Positions 22,911 through 36,186 of a stretch of 64,000 nt of DNA are shown one piece after another; positions within the stretch are counted from its first letter, which is position 1; every line of letters starts with the position of its first letter. The position numbers and the translations under genes are program-made. Source of the stretch: Isoetes taiwanensis (Eukaryota > Streptophyta > Lycopodiopsida > Isoetales > Isoetaceae); NCBI GenBank assembly GCA_021234155.1, contig JAJEKV010000073.1:372213-436212 (forward strand), read 5' to 3'. Below the pieces are notes generated by a model, which was not told the DNA's origin, made no database searches, and saw only the letters and a list, made by a program, of their open reading frames with translations.

Positions 22911-25900
22911 AATCTCGTGACCGCTTAATAGAAAGTCATTCTAATCATATTAACTTCTCGCGGTATATGTATTATATTCTCCGCTCACTTTACAAGTAAG
23001 TGATTTTACATGTGCCTGTGCCATCACGTAATTTTGATCTAAATTTTCGCTTTTCCTATTTTGGTACAAATTTAACAACTCATATATTGCTATTGTGAGT
23101 GTTTAGATGCCTCCGACATTTATAGTTACCCTTTTATAGAATTATATATTGTAATCAGAGTATTCCATTTTGACCTATAAGTATACGCTAATATTAATTA
23201 CGCATGACGCTTCTTATTTATTTCTCATAACCTTGTTATAACATTATCTAAGTCTCAAGTATTCCCTTAGGAGTTTGTGTAAGACATACATACTTATCCC
23301 TTCTATTATATTCGATTATTATGTGTTGAATAACTTGGTTCTTTCGATATCTTTAATGTTTCCACACTCACTTCTATCTTAGCATAGATTACGTACTATA
23401 TGAGGACGTATATAATCATTTACCAAAGGCCCATATTCTTATATATTTGATTTACTTATTCATTTTATTGTTATTTTCATAAATTTATCAGCTGCATTAC
23501 AGCTGCATTAATTTTATAGTTATGGGGCACAAAGTATACCGACATATACATTCGACGCCATTGGTACCGCCTCTGGCCAGCTATCCCAGTTGCTATGGCT
23601 ATGCAATCATCCTGCATCACGTATACCGGGCCAGGACTATGGTGTCCACTCGCTAAGCATTGAAAACCACGGTTCCGCCTGAGCCTCGTTAGGATGGTGA
23701 TGACCGAGAAGTCCCTGCCCTCTACTTAAAGTAGAAGTGTCAATGTTGGGAATAAGGAGTGCTATGGCGTCTCTATTTTGGATGGATACCGAAAAATTGG
23801 TATGCCGCTTGGTATGTAAGGAAATACCTGACCTAAAAAATTACGAGGATTGATGTATGATGCGCATCTTAAATTGCTATTCAATGTAGAAGGAGACTAG
23901 ATATAGCACCCATATATCCATGGAGAAGTGGTTTATGATTATCTACTAGACTATGTTAAGGAGGTACTATACTAAGGTGGAAACTCGATTATAAGTACCC
24001 AGCCCCCGAGAGGGAAAAACACTTTAAAAGTGTAGGTTCACCATGATGGTGTTGGTGCATAGAATGTCGACTATTATCAGATGGCTATTGCTACGCGGAA
24101 GTTGCAGGTATGATTCGTGGAATGTAGAATAATGTTGTATGAGGATGTTGGATCCATATGTACTATGGATTATAAAATACACATATATTGTGTTTGGTAA
24201 AAGAGATTGATGTTCCCGAGGTGTGAAAAACAAAGACGCAAGATTATAGACGACTAAGAAGACTAATGAGGCACGGAATACACTTAATAACATTGGTCAA
24301 ATGCATGATCCTTATGTGGTGAAAATTAAGGAAATGGCCGATCCTATGCTCTGCCTGGGGTATGTAGACGTGATAAGAGACTGACAATAGTGTGGAACGA
24401 AGTTTTCCACAAGGTGAAGAGAGCCTAGATCGAATGGACGGTTAGCGTAGGTCAAAGCATCTGTAAGACCGCTAGAGACGGAAGACCTACAATTGCTAGC
24501 AAAAGGTGCAACCGCCTGAAAGCTACAAAGTATGTTGAGCTCGGCGGCTTATTCTATGAAGGGAAGTTGACCTTCAACCAATGATATCTTTAGGGAGGCA
24601 AGTAATGTACCCACACGACAAGTGGGAGATTAAGAGGTGCTTTGAAAGTTGTTGTAAAACAACGCTTCAAATATAGAGAGTTTGAGGGACACTGAAGAGA
24701 CCAAACTGAATATGAAGAAGGGAGGGGTATCCAATGAACATCTCGCCAAGGAGGATGTGCTCGACTTGGTATTGTGTGTGCATCCCAGGAGTAGTTCCGC
24801 TGGTAGATGTGTGTATTAGACCGCTTTACTAGAACATAACTAAGAAAAGATAGGATATATACTCAGAACTTTTAGTTCATATATGAATACGGAGTAATGA
24901 AGATAAATTCTAAGCAGTAGTATTACTGGGCATGTCCACTAGGAACTTAGGGTGGGTATGTGCCCTAAGGGAATTTATGACTAGAGCGTGAGGACCAAGG
25001 CAACCTGTTGATAGAGAGTCTAGAAGGTGTGGTGTGAAATCCATGATATATAGAGAAGTAGAAGCAGGGGCTACGCCAACGGACTTGGTATATGAGTCTA
25101 GAGTTAAAGTTGGTAATACACATGTTACTATATCTCATAATAAATAACGTGAGTGGGTTTCTGATGTTTGAAGGGATTTTAGTAGTATTACATACTACAC
25201 TAGCTGGTGATATCAAGGATGTCGATTGTACATCCAGATAAAGGACATATTGGAAGATGGTAGTAAATATTTGTATACGTAATGTGGGTGGCATATTACG
25301 CGGACAATAAAAGTTTACGTAATAGCTTACAATGATATGCTTATATACGAAGATATTGGGTTAGTATGCTTTTACCGTAGATAAGCATCTGCTATCCAAT
25401 GGTTAGAGTTGACTATCTTAGATACGCTGCACTAAGGAAGATGAGAAAGTTTAAATGAGTGAGAATAGCAGAGTAAGTCTAGCATATATGCAGTGGGATG
25501 TTACTGCTCAAAAACATCCTAAGGATGGTTGGAACTGCATTGAATAACCGAGTACGAGAGCTTAACTACTCAAATGTTCTAGATACCAATGTATTAGTTC
25601 AACGCTATAAGCTAAGAGCATTTATTTGGTTTTGGGAATAAAAAGATATATAAGAATATCGCTACCCCCTACGTGGAAGATAAGAAGAGTACGATAGACT
25701 TTGGCGATTTATACCTTTTAGGGATAACCAAGAAGAGGGCAAGATGTAGGGAATTCCAAGTCCTATAAATCAAGATGAGGTGTATTGATCGAACGTTAAG
25801 ATTATATAGACCAAAGAGTCCATATAACCAAGAGTTACCCTACATGCTGCGTGAACAATTCTAGGTACGTAAGTAGAAGCCGAGGATCCGCTTCAAGCGC

Positions 25901-28900
25901 ATAGACCCGCTAGAGATTATGACTTTGAAACTCTTAAGAGGGTAAGGAATTGATAATCATATGGCTGCTACCAACGTAAGATTGAAAACATTGGATTTTC
26001 CTATTAGAAGACCACTGTGGGGTTTTAAGTACTCCGGCTTCATTATGAGGGAGCCAAAAGACGGCAACATTCAAAGGACTAAAGTTGAGGTTGACATGCT
26101 AACTTAAGATAAATAGATTAGGTGTGACAAAAAAACATGGCTTAAAACGCGAATTAATCAAGGAACCTTTTAGAAAAGGCCTTGATTGTGTAGAAACCTT
26201 TGAACTATGGCATAATCCCATATGGAAAATTATAGTAGCTTATGTACGGTTAAAGTACCATAAGCTTAAATTCATCCCTTTTAGGTCAACCCTTAGGTTA
26301 AGATATGCTTACTCCATGGTGTACCTTTATTGGGTGATCTATACTATTTATACGAGTACCGCAAATACATGGAACGCCACATTCTCCCTTCTTAAAATAA
26401 TACGCCGCCCTGATTGGGGTTAGTTAAACAAATGACTAAGCACCTAAAACTGCGTGAGAAGGAAGTATACATAAAAAGGAAGGTAATTCCTTATTTCCAA
26501 AGGTAATAGCATGAAAGCTTTTTAAAACATAGAAGAGCTTAAGCACCAAGGTGCATTTGACATACTTATCATAAGAAGGTTTAAGGATCAAGTCCATATC
26601 AAACATCAATGTAACAAAAGGTAAACAGATGTAGATAAGATAAAATCGAAAAGTTGGGCCTTCAAATAATCCCTCTCCATACATGGGTTAAAGCCACGAT
26701 CGCTAACGGGCCTCAAGACATGTGAATAACAATACATCAAGATGTACAAGTCCAACATAGAGTTGGCCCCATTTGGGAAGTAGGTGTACAGCCACATCAT
26801 AAGTGAACTACAAAGGTTACATTTTCAAATGGTTAGAGCAGAGCTCTAGCATTGTGGGATGAGGATATATGTTTGTTATGTACATAGTATGTACACATAC
26901 GACAAACATGCTGGAGAGGTAATCTAAGTGGCTTACACAAGAGAGAAAGACAACATTCACTCCTGCTGTAGGCTAAGGTAGATGTCGAAGTTGGCACCGG
27001 GGCCAAAATGTCAACGCCAATAGAATAAAGCCAAGGTAGTGGGGCTGGAGTAGTACACAGTACAATTCCGTGATAGGTATCAAATAGAGTTACATGCTAA
27101 AAGTTAAAATGTGTCTTGGTAGACACCTAAAACTAGCTTTTCCCACATGATCCATACCGGATCAGCAGAGGTAACGCCATGGGTTACATGAGGTATAAGC
27201 AGGGATATATATAGACTCGTAATACGGATACAAGTCCGTGGTTGTCTCAACATAGATAATTGTAGAAAGGGTCACAAAGCAAAGGCAAGCACTCACATTC
27301 CGTAATCACGACATACGGTTGCTCACTCAGCCTAGCCATGGCTATGGGCTTAAATGCGATGTCGTCATTTGGAATGCCAAAACAAAGAGTAAGCATGACA
27401 TCATGACAAAGAAATGTAATGAGTAACATTTTGATGTAGGATAATGTTGAATTATAACCCCAATGATAGGTAGGTTTACAAACATAAGAGGCATATAATA
27501 GCTGTGCTTAGAAGGCACAAGATGGTTAACAGATAATGAAGGAGTACTGGATTGGCATCTACCGAATATAGATCACAAACTAAAGGATGATTTGTATACG
27601 ATGTATGCACGAAGGGCCAGATAATCAAAATCTACCTATAGACGAGAAAACATATTGACGAAAAAAAAGGACCTCGATGCATGATGATATTTAGCACCGA
27701 TAGAAAGCGTTATTCCAACACATGAAGGGTGGCCATTAAGCAATATACAAAGGTAGACTTTATGCTTGAAAGGGCAAAGAAGAGTTTTAAAAACTCCTTA
27801 AAGATTTGGTGCATGGCTTAGGAAGAAGACTTCCATGTCCTAAGACAAGATGGTGAATTGAATTCACTCAAGGACATTTTGTAATAAATAGATAGATAGG
27901 TAGATAGCATTTATATATCATGCCACATTGGCAAGGCCCATGAGGACATATGACGACCCCGTGAGACTTGAACACAAGATCTCGGAATAGAGAGGCCTAT
28001 CTTGAGGGGTCTTTTGATGGTACTGGCCCTTGGGATATTCACATAACCCTTGGAATACGAAGTTCATTTGTGGAACTTAACGCCATTTGGGCACTACAAA
28101 GGAATGGTTAAAATATTTTGCCCCAACCATATTTGGATACCCCAGAAGGAGGTGAGTAATCACCAATGGTTGGGTGGCATTGGATTGTAATGAGAACAAC
28201 TCTTAAAAGAGGGTAGATCATTGCTACTTTGGATACGACGTAGGTGCGATAACTACTCATAGCCATATGTGGTGAACTTTGGTACAAAATGATACCAAGG
28301 TTTGTACCTAAATGTATGACTCATTAATGTGACATGAAAGTATGTGTCATGATCTAGGGAAGTGATCCATAAAAGGAACAAGACCAATGAGAAGGAATAT
28401 TGAAGGGTGGTAGGATCAAAGTAGAATCCAAACCGATGGTCTAGAGGGTGTCGCATGGCAGTCCCTAGTCGGTTGATCACAAAGAGATCCTTTCTCCGAA
28501 CTCGAGACGAAGTCAAGGTTTAAACACTAGAGAGAGGCAACGTGAATTAGAATTATGTTTATAAACATTACTATATAACGTCAATAAGTTGCCCAATATA
28601 AAAGCATAAGTGAATGTAGTGTATGGATTGAATCATGGCAAGGGCCGTAAGAAACTGTGGTTATCAAGGGCATCTACCAAAGGAAAAAATAATTATGGAT
28701 CGAGGAACGTATTAACTCGACATTATTATCAAGCCGCCTAAAGAATATCCAAGGATATAACATGCCGCTATTCCCAGAGAGTTGCCCCGTCGTTAATTAA
28801 ATTTAATTAGTCCCACCAAGTGAGTTGATGTTATCATAACAAGTTGGCTTCCACTTAAGTATAGATTACGCCGTGTCATTTGGCCTGGCTTATTCCTAGG

Positions 28901-29120
28901 CTAGCTTTATATATGGTTAGCCATCCGCTGACTATGGCAAGAGAGAGGTCGCACTGTAGCTATAGCAAGAGTGCTTACCCGTAAGCTGCGGCTTAGAGAA
29001 CTTGTTCTACGTAAGTTATGGCGCCTCCACTTCGTGGTTTACCAAAGGCACGCCTCTAATTTAAATAGGAAAATAGATGCACTATAAAATATTAGAAAAA
29101 AAGGTTATATCCCTTTAAGA
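22910..29120. other. unrecognised interior DNA
   Basis: About 6.2 kb between the satellite array and two SINE-like heads. The longest open frame is 109 codons (minus 24965-25294), and no frame shows retroviral, transposase or cellular motifs that I can defend. A short part near 26345-26415 resembles the end of the long direct repeats. A small GATA/GGTA microsatellite lies at 27887-27908. If the flanking repeats are LTRs, this would be the non-coding interior of a large non-autonomous element. Confidence 0.4.
26345..26415 (+). repeat. fragment matching the end of the long direct repeat
   Basis: GTACCGCAAATA followed by GGAACGCCACATTCTC, then CTTAAAATAATACGCCGCC, parallels 19211-19265 (GATACCGTGATAAAATG, CGAACGCCACATTCTC, CTTAAAAAATGATGCCGCC). 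It crosses the point where the left long direct repeat stops matching the right one, so it is a third partial copy that includes the adjoining interior sequence. Confidence 0.5.
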
Positions 29121-29126
29121 AAGAAG

Positions 29127-29182
29127 TTGGCTTATTGGTAAAGGTGTTATTTGGGTGCAAAAGGCCGTGGGTTCAAGACCCC
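29127..29182 (+). mobile_element. tRNA-derived SINE head
   Basis: TTGGCTTATTGGTAAAGG (box A-like, 29127-29144) is followed 25 bp later by GGGTTCAAGACCCC (29169-29182), a T-arm-like box B whose GGG..CCC stem can pair. The region between lacks a proper anticodon arm, so this is not a tRNA gene. A T-rich tail, CCTTTTATATAA, follows. This is the polymerase III promoter part of a SINE; its family is not identified. Confidence 0.55.
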
Positions 29183-29274
29183 ATAGTACCTTTTATATAA
29201 AAAGTTGCTATGCAAAGAAATAGAGTACTATATGTGTATAAGAAATATGAAACATATATTACATTCAAGAGAGA

Positions 29275-29335
29275 GCTTGGTGTGGTGGTAGGCACTAGGC
29301 TTGAGTTGAGAGAGGTCATGGGTTTAAATTTGATT
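29275..29335 (+). mobile_element. second SINE-like head
   Basis: GCTTGGTGTGGTGGTAGGCAC (box A-like) is followed about 25 bp later by GGTCATGGGTTTAAATTTGA (box B-like, GGTTTAAATTT). It lies 150 bp after a first SINE-like head in the same orientation but differs in sequence. Box B is degenerate, so this is less certain than its neighbour. Confidence 0.4.
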
Positions 29336-29778
29336 GGGGTCAAAATAATATGTATATAAAAAAATACTTAAAATTTTATATCGCTGAAATACGCCAAGCT
29401 TTATACGTATCGGGCTTTACTCAAGATTGAACACGCCAGCCCCTACCATGATCCGAGTCGCCAGCAGCGGCGCTCGAAAGTTGACTTCGTGGCCCCCTCC
29501 TTGACCATTTTTCGCCTAATGGTCCAGGGTATTTGGGGGCACGCCTCCGATCCAATGGAGCCATTTCCGCCTATCCCAGTTTAATCACAAAAAGTTATAG
29601 CCTCCCAAACTTCAAGGTTCTCCACGCCTCTAACTTCTTTAAACCTACAATTTCTTACTTTAACCTAACACAAAGCCAAACATCAAAGAACTAACAATCA
29701 CACTAGCTTAGCCTCCTACCTAGCCGATGAACTACGAAGTAGAGTTTGCCAGTTAAGTGATTCCGCCAACCGTAATCA

Positions 29779-31525
29779 TGGCTCGACACCATCAGACGCT
29801 TCTCCTCAATATATACGGATAATCTCAGCGATACATACCGACTTTCCCTCCCATGGCAACCACCTCGCCATGAGCAGGGCTCCTCCATCTATTCCACTGC
29901 CACCTATATTATGGTGCCCGGAAAGAAGGACACTAAGGGGTCATTCGCCCACGCCAATGGACTCCTACGCCGCTGAAGCGAATACAAGGGTTAGCACACA
30001 GCATAAATCACATATAAATAACCACCACGGCGTGCATGCATTCATTCAAATACCAACGCAAAGAATATGCATCTAAAACTAAGAAAACACCCAAACCTCG
30101 TGTTCTACCCCTACTGACTCCAAAGGAGGATCGACGAACGGTTGGGCCTCAAGAGATCACAGCACTCCAGGGTCTTGCATGGTGGGTTACCGCATAGAAC
30201 ATCTGGGCTAGGGCTGTCCACTCCCATCCCGCCCCTCCCCGGCAGGTATTAATTTTTGCAACATGGGTCAATTCCACGCTTATGGCTTCTCGCTTATAGC
30301 TCTTCCTGAGACGCTAGACTAAGGTATCACCCTTGAGCCTACTCCAGGTTCATGAAGCTCGTCCGGGATGAGGCAGGTCAAAGCGCCCTCCGTAATCACA
30401 AGGGTTCCATGGTGAGCTAGGAGAATACGCGGCCGCATCGGGCCGACCCCCGCGATCCGCATTCACTTACTCACCCTAAATCACTAAAGTGCAAGGTGCC
30501 CTATACAAAATACACCACCACACCCAGGAGTCAGACCCATACCCGCCCCCACGCGGACCGCCATCGTGCTCAGCCCAATCGTAGGAGTCTCGTGTGAGCC
30601 TTTATGTTCGCGGCAAGACCCCACCCCACTTCACCATCGCGGTTCCTTTGTCCGGTGCTAAGCCAGTCCATACGGCCTATGACCCGGTGGGCTCTTGTGT
30701 ACGAGTCGCATTATTGGGAATTAAGGTGTCGGCCTTAGGAACATACTAACGTGATATGAGTTCAGAGGTCTCTCACTCCCTACTCTTATTTCCCCATTTC
30801 CAGAGTGATACCATACAAAGAACAACAACTATCCTTTTAAGAACCAAACTTAATCAGAATATGAAGAGAACTTACCTTTTACAATCAAGGGTTAGTCTTA
30901 CCATTGGAAACACGAGAGAAATCGCATTACGTAACAACACAACAAGTGCCCAACAGGCGCTACTCCTAGAATTACAACTAAACTACTACTAACCAGTGCT
31001 TCGCTGGAACCGCTATCGGGTGCTTCCATGAAGCCAGATGAAGGGTGGCAAAGAATGTGCCTAGAGGTTGTTCAAAGGATTTTGGTGAGGTCAAGAATGC
31101 CCAGCCACTGCTCCTTGGGCGCCAAAGCACAAATTCTTGGGCCAAATGCCTCAGCGCCAGCAATACCCTCCCAGCCAACCGCCTCTATGCCTTGTGCAGC
31201 CCTCTCCCTCCCCCATCTCCCAGCCTTGCCTTGACTCCTGAATTTTAAAGGCACAAAGCCCTAATTTTGGGTGTCCAAAATGGAAACCATGCCTTGCCTA
31301 ATCGATGGGGCCAAGTGGCACCCCTTTGTTGGTGCTAATTAACTAATTTTAGCTTTTAGTTTAGGGTAATTAGGCTTATACTGAGGACATCCACAATGGA
31401 TTACAACATAGCTAAATAAAACCATTGTGGTTTCACTCCCACTTAGACAATTACCCTTATGTCCTAGTGACGGTTCCTGGCTGCGTATAATGATAACGAT
31501 AAATGCCTCGAACGTCACAATCCAT
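29779..31525 (+). repeat. long direct repeat, right copy (putative LTR)
   Basis: Right-hand partner of 17480-19240, in the same orientation, matching over nearly its whole length with many small indels. The best conserved blocks are the start (CATACCGACTTTCCCTCCCA), the middle (GGAACATACTAACGTGATAT, GAACTTACCTTT) and the end (CTTATGTCCTAGTGACGGTT, AATGCCTCGAACGTCACA). After 31525 the two copies diverge completely. As a 3' LTR it should be preceded by a polypurine tract, and none is clear. Open frames of 60-78 codons inside are not supported as genes. Confidence 0.6.
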
Positions 31526-31689
31526 GGGAGGATAATAAATCTAACTAGGGCACACACAAGGCCATCCATCTAACATTTGACAATAACTCGATATCTACAT
31601 AATGTTTAAACTCCCAATGACCATGACAACTTGATAGAATAGAATAGATTTTTTATCGTCCACAGAGATCAATTGGCCTATGAGACCCA

Positions 31690-33190
31690 AACAAAAAGAG
31701 AGCAACAAGGGTATTATTGTCAAGATTCCTCTCCTAAACATGCACGGTTTGATGTTGACTGCAAATGGCTTAAAAAATAGTCGGATGATAATTGATCAAT
31801 TGGAAACATAGCTTGATAATCATGGTAGCAGAGGACCGCACTATATCATCACACAACTTGTGTATGCTGATGATGTTTCGCTTATGACGCATTCAACTGC
31901 TAGTATGTACAACATCATTTACATGCTTTGCACTCTTCTTGTGAGACCACAGGCCTGCGCCTTAATCTTTGAAAGACCAAGCTCTTAATAGTTCAGTCTT
32001 CTTGGCATACCGTTCCAACTTAAGGCTTATAATAGCTACGAGCGTTGTGATAGCTCAAGGATTTTGGTGTAAATTCTCAGAAGGACACACTCGGGGAATA
32101 GTGTATCATCACCAAGCAATGAGTGCGCCGTTAGAGAGTTAATTTTATGCAATGCAAACGCCTGCTTTTGCACAAAGATTCATGATTAGCCGCAGCGTCA
32201 CTTTTGATTCAGACTTTGATAGAGCATGTTTTGCTATATGGCTCTGAAGCGTGAGCCTGCCATTAGTGTTAGTTCTTGAGAAAGCTTGAAACAAATGCAA
32301 TCCTTTGTCACTTACAACCTATGAATGAAAACTATGGTCCCATATGCTATTCTTTTACAAGATGCAACACATGGATGATGATAGATATGTTTTGTAGCGT
32401 ACCGCTTATGGTTTCAGTTCCTCAATGCTTGAAAAGGCATTGAAAGTTTACTTGTAGTGTACATGGTTTGGTCTACCGGTCTATGCAATAGGAACAATGC
32501 ACCACACTATCTAGATGGTCTTTATTTAAGATATGTGATGCACATGTCTTGATCCAAGTTAAAACTGGTTATTATCATGAAAACTCCACTTTGGCACAAG
32601 GACCACAAGCTTATTTGCTTGCTTCTTTTCCCATGAAAGAGCTTGTAACTATTGCATCAATTCGTATAGGGTCATACATGCTAAAGATTAAAACATATAG
32701 ATTGGAGCGATCCCAACTACTGCGATAGGTGAGATTATGTGCATGCTGTCAGTTATAGCTTATTAAAGATGAAAACCACTCAGTTCTAAGATCTTCTGGT
32801 TTTGAGACGATCAAGAATCGTTATTTGACACTGACATTACATTCCATGCTTCCACAACTGCAGCATTATCTCACACGGACATTATACATACCGAGGTTCT
32901 TAGATGCTACTCCAATTGATGGTTTTACCAATGTCACTATGATTTTTTTTGTACAAATTCTATTTATTAATACAGTCTATAGTATCATCAATAATGCAGT
33001 TTTCTCTTGAAAACCTTTCTGCAGCAGGGTTTTTTTAATCTTGTGTAGTAATGGCTGTACTAACCCATTATGCGTCTCCCGGCGGCTCTCGTCTCCGGAC
33101 GCAGGTTAAAATCTATTTACCCTATTATTTTTACACCGCTTGGGGCCCCTATAGGCCATATGTCTCCTGAAATGATAAATATATAATTCA
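31690..33190 (+). pseudogene. second LINE reverse transcriptase relic
   Basis: MIIDQLET, then LVYADDVSLMTHS (31860-31900), is the end of the fingers/palm region and an intact YADD catalytic box of a non-LTR reverse transcriptase. Downstream, SLLIQTLIEHVLLYGSEA (near 32200) and a VPYAILLQD-like block match the C-terminal half of the same family as the 4.5-kb relic. Stops interrupt the frames throughout, and the endonuclease half is absent, which fits 5' truncation. The 3' end is a non-coding tail with a C/G-rich stretch near 33077-33110 and a short TTCAA tandem at about 33188-33203, a tail type used by RTE-like LINEs. Confidence 0.75.
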
Positions 33191-33651
33191 ATTCAATTCA
33201 ATTTTTGAGGGTACAATTTTGATTAATATAAGTAAAAACAAGGTACACTCCACCTCCCGTGGGCTCCCACAATAGGCCGAGAAGTATACAATGCTCTTGG
33301 TCACCGATAGAAAGAATTGTAAATAAAAGATACACCATCAAACTGAAAGGCCACCCTAAGATCACGCCCATGTACTCATGGTCAAGGTTCAACCTTCTTC
33401 TTCATCCCTCGCAAAATGAGCGTGCTCCTCAGCCTTTAGTTCCTCCGGGGCATTGTGAGGCGGCCTTCTTCCCAACTAAGGTTGTAGGTACTATGGGGAA
33501 GGTAATAGTACTTGTAGAGTGCAATCATTATTCTCGTATTTGAAGAACACACCTAAGGAATACCTAGAAGAATAAGATAGGCGTGTCGCCTGATTGTATG
33601 AGAACGTCAAGATCCGGGCTTTCTCCTATTAGCAAGATTTCATGGAGGCTT

Positions 33652-33758
33652 ACCGTTTTCCTGCAAATACCCACTATCAAGAAGCCCAACCCGCAAGATT
33701 TCCAAGCAGAAGTAGATCTCACAGCATTTCAGGGGCAAGGCTAAGCAACTGGCTCTCT
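33652..33758 (-). CDS. possible exon of an unrecognised gene
   Basis: On the minus strand a segment preceded by TTGCTAG (acceptor AG) and followed by GGTAAGCC (donor GTAAG) is open in one frame and reads WERASCLALPLKCCEIYFC, then LEILRVGLLDSGYLQENG. The amino acid mix looks coding. It directly follows another minus-strand open segment at 33774-34072. No family is recognised. Confidence 0.3.
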
Positions 33759-33773
33759 CCCACTAGCAAGGTA

Positions 33774-34072
33774 CTATAGCAATTCAACAAGAGCTCCCTC
33801 CATTACTAGAGTAAACTCCGCTACTCCAATTCGTATAACCGCTTCAATCCTCTTCTCAATAAAGGTACTATAGACTAGGCTACTCTTTCCAAGTAGAGTC
33901 AGTATGTAGTAAATATTATATTCAAATGCTTTTGAATAATACAGAGAAAGCCAATCACCCAATGGAGATTTTCCAGAAGCTTCCAAAGAAGATGCCGCAT
34001 GCACTCCGGCAGCCCTGCCATGACAAAAGCAGCTTTGGAACAAAATATCTGCACCAAGCACACTCCCAGCAT
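33774..34072 (-). CDS. possible exon, ~98 codons, unrecognised
   Basis: On the minus strand an open segment starts after a pyrimidine-poor but plausible acceptor (ATTTAAGCAG) and runs DAGSVLGADILFQSCFCHG, RAAGVHAASSLEASGKSP, LGDWLSLYYSKAFEYN and on to GALVELL before a stop. The Ala/Gly/Leu-rich wording, without low complexity, looks like a folded helical protein. A CTATAGTACC string occurs twice near its 3' end, so the last ~40 codons may be an insertion. I cannot name the family. It would belong to the same minus-strand transcript as the neighbouring segments. Confidence 0.35.
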
Positions 34073-34349
34073 CAGCTGCTTAAATATCAAACAATATAAG
34101 CAAATTTACAAGAGACAATGTGCCCCGCCCCAGAGCATTCCTTGTTTTACTCAATCTAGTCTCAGACGGGATCATCAAGTCATCTCTAGTCGATAGAGTA
34201 TAAGGAAAAAATCAGCGGACAAATATATACCATATCAATGTGCATTGAGAAAAGACAACCACACCATATCCTCCCTAACACTCTCAAATGCACAGCACCT
34301 TAGTGTCCTAAAGCACAAACAATAATAGGTAAGTTTAATACTTAAGATC

Positions 34350-34441
34350 TGGATACTCCATGCCATATCATTCAAAGAAGAACTCTTCATAAGTTGCTCC
34401 AGATGGTCAACGACGAGGATATTCATTACAAAGATCCGCAA
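34350..34441 (-). CDS. possible exon, unrecognised
   Basis: The minus strand reads MNILVVDHLEQLMKSSSL, then NDMAWSIQIL, followed by AAGTATT, a weak donor. It is short and unsupported by itself. It is listed because it lies in line with three or four other minus-strand open segments of similar character between 33.6 and 37.7 kb. Confidence 0.2.
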
Positions 34442-34444
34442 AGA

Positions 34445-36060
34445 TTTCTACGTGCATTCAACTCTTCCTCGCATATAATGCCAGGCTTGATACCGCATCG
34501 ATCAAGATAAACAACAAAGCTTATTCAGTGTTCACGATCATCCCGTAGGGATGCACTCCACCCATTTGCTATGAGTTCCTTTCCACTTGATTTTAAATCT
34601 ACAAATGTATGCAGATTTAAATCCACCCATAAGTAAAACCTAGAATTAATCCTCGAATTTATGTAAGGAATTATGCGAACTCAACTTACACCTTATTTGA
34701 TGATTTATCTTGCCATGCCATTGACCCTCACCCACCCATTTGAGAGGAGGGAATATTCATTGAATGCCCACCAAGTTTGGTATACTCAATGCAAAGTGAC
34801 ACTAAATTTCCAAAATTTGCACTAAAACAAAGATGTAAAACCAAATTTCTGACAATCGCATCTTAATGAACTTCTAGTTACATTTGAAATACAAACTTCC
34901 TAATTTGGGAATGTAGCTTTTGGATGCTCTATATTTAAGTATGGAAGAAAATAGAATTTCATATGCAGCTACATGAGCTAATTACCTTTTCTCAATGACC
35001 GCATACCCGACAAGGCCAATAAAGTGACATTCATGCGCGAACAGTATCGCCTTTATAGAGGCCACAAGGAGAGGCAGTATCGCTAGTTGAGTGCGTCTCA
35101 CGCCAGTGATTCAAACCAAAAGCAGATTTATGGCATACTCGACCAAAACCAAGCCTACTATCAAGAGTATGTTCCTTAGCGCCGTAAGATGTGAGATCCG
35201 CATAAAGTTCACAGAACTGATAATTGTTGAAACAACTGGCACAAAACCCAAAAGCGATGGGTACGGAAACCTCTATGATTTCGGCGGCTTCGCGAAAATC
35301 GTATAAATGTCAGCCTTTCCAGCCTAACACCTATCGAGCCTTGTGGGCTCTCGCTCTGATGTCAGCCACGCCCCTTAAGGCTAAAACTTAGCGCATCTTT
35401 TATCGCTTATTGTCCCCGCATTCAATTCACTTACATATTGCCACATGTCCACATAGTAAGACATGTATAAATTATTAAAGACACCTTTCACAAACCTCTT
35501 AAAATTGCACAAATTGAAGATGCAACACACACGACCAAGCTCTATCTAAAATCTTCTTTCATAAATGTTGGAAAATATTAACAGGATACCATATACTAAA
35601 GACCTAAAAATTTCCTTATATTTAAATTTTCTTAACATAACGAAACTTGAATGTATAAGAAATTTATCACTGCGAGGCTACACCACTATGAAATTTCTTG
35701 GTTCTAAACTCATGTAATCGATCCACTCCGTAGCGCAATCGTGAAAGTGCAAATATAGTTTATAGCTAGAATAAAAATGAGTAAGGGGTACACTACAGAA
35801 TATAATCACAGTCTGAACTTCATGTCTCTAAAGTGTCAAAGAATCAATGGCTTAAGTTTTTACTCTATGCTTGGGCCTTGCAACACACACCAAAACACTA
35901 TGCAATGATCCTTTAACTAGCTGCCATTTTTAATATGGGACCAAGTGATAGAAGCTATGCATATGGTCAGACCCTCAAACATTTGTCAATTCTAAAATAT
36001 GCCATGTACGGGCATTGAAGCAAAGTCCTCAACTAAAAGAAATGCTATATTGGACTGCAT
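34445..36060. other. AT-rich, intron-like, no gene seen
   Basis: No long open frame and no repeat copy recognised elsewhere in the window. The base composition and lack of coding resemble intron or intergenic DNA between candidate minus-strand exons. A plus-strand frame of 71 codons (35091-35306) has no recognisable features. Confidence 0.35.
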
Positions 36061-36068
36061 CCACTATC

Positions 36069-36186
36069 TAGCTTGAACGCATTAAAGCAAAAAACACATA
36101 TTTTGAACAACTTCTCTTGCAAGTTGATGCTCACCTCTATCTATATAGTGGCTCATAAGTGCAGCAGCCATTTCCCAGCAATCTTA
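36069..36186 (-). CDS. possible exon, unrecognised
   Basis: On the minus strand, after CCCTAAG (acceptor AG), one frame reads CWEMAAALMSHYIDRGEH, then QLAREVVQNM, and meets a possible GTG donor before the first stop. The pattern is that of an amphipathic helical hairpin, as in helical-repeat proteins. No family is identified. It lies between other minus-strand open segments. Confidence 0.3.

Noticed and set aside
27925..28000. third SINE head, minus strand (GTGTTCAAGTCTC)
   Set aside because: A box B-like string exists but no box A at the right distance could be defended.
29127..29182. functional tRNA gene
   Set aside because: Box A and B are present but there is no complete cloverleaf, anticodon arm or acceptor stem; it fits a SINE head.
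17480..31525. coding retrotransposon between the long repeats
   Set aside because: Searched by eye for zinc knuckle, protease, YxDD and integrase HHCC motifs in this interval and found none convincing.
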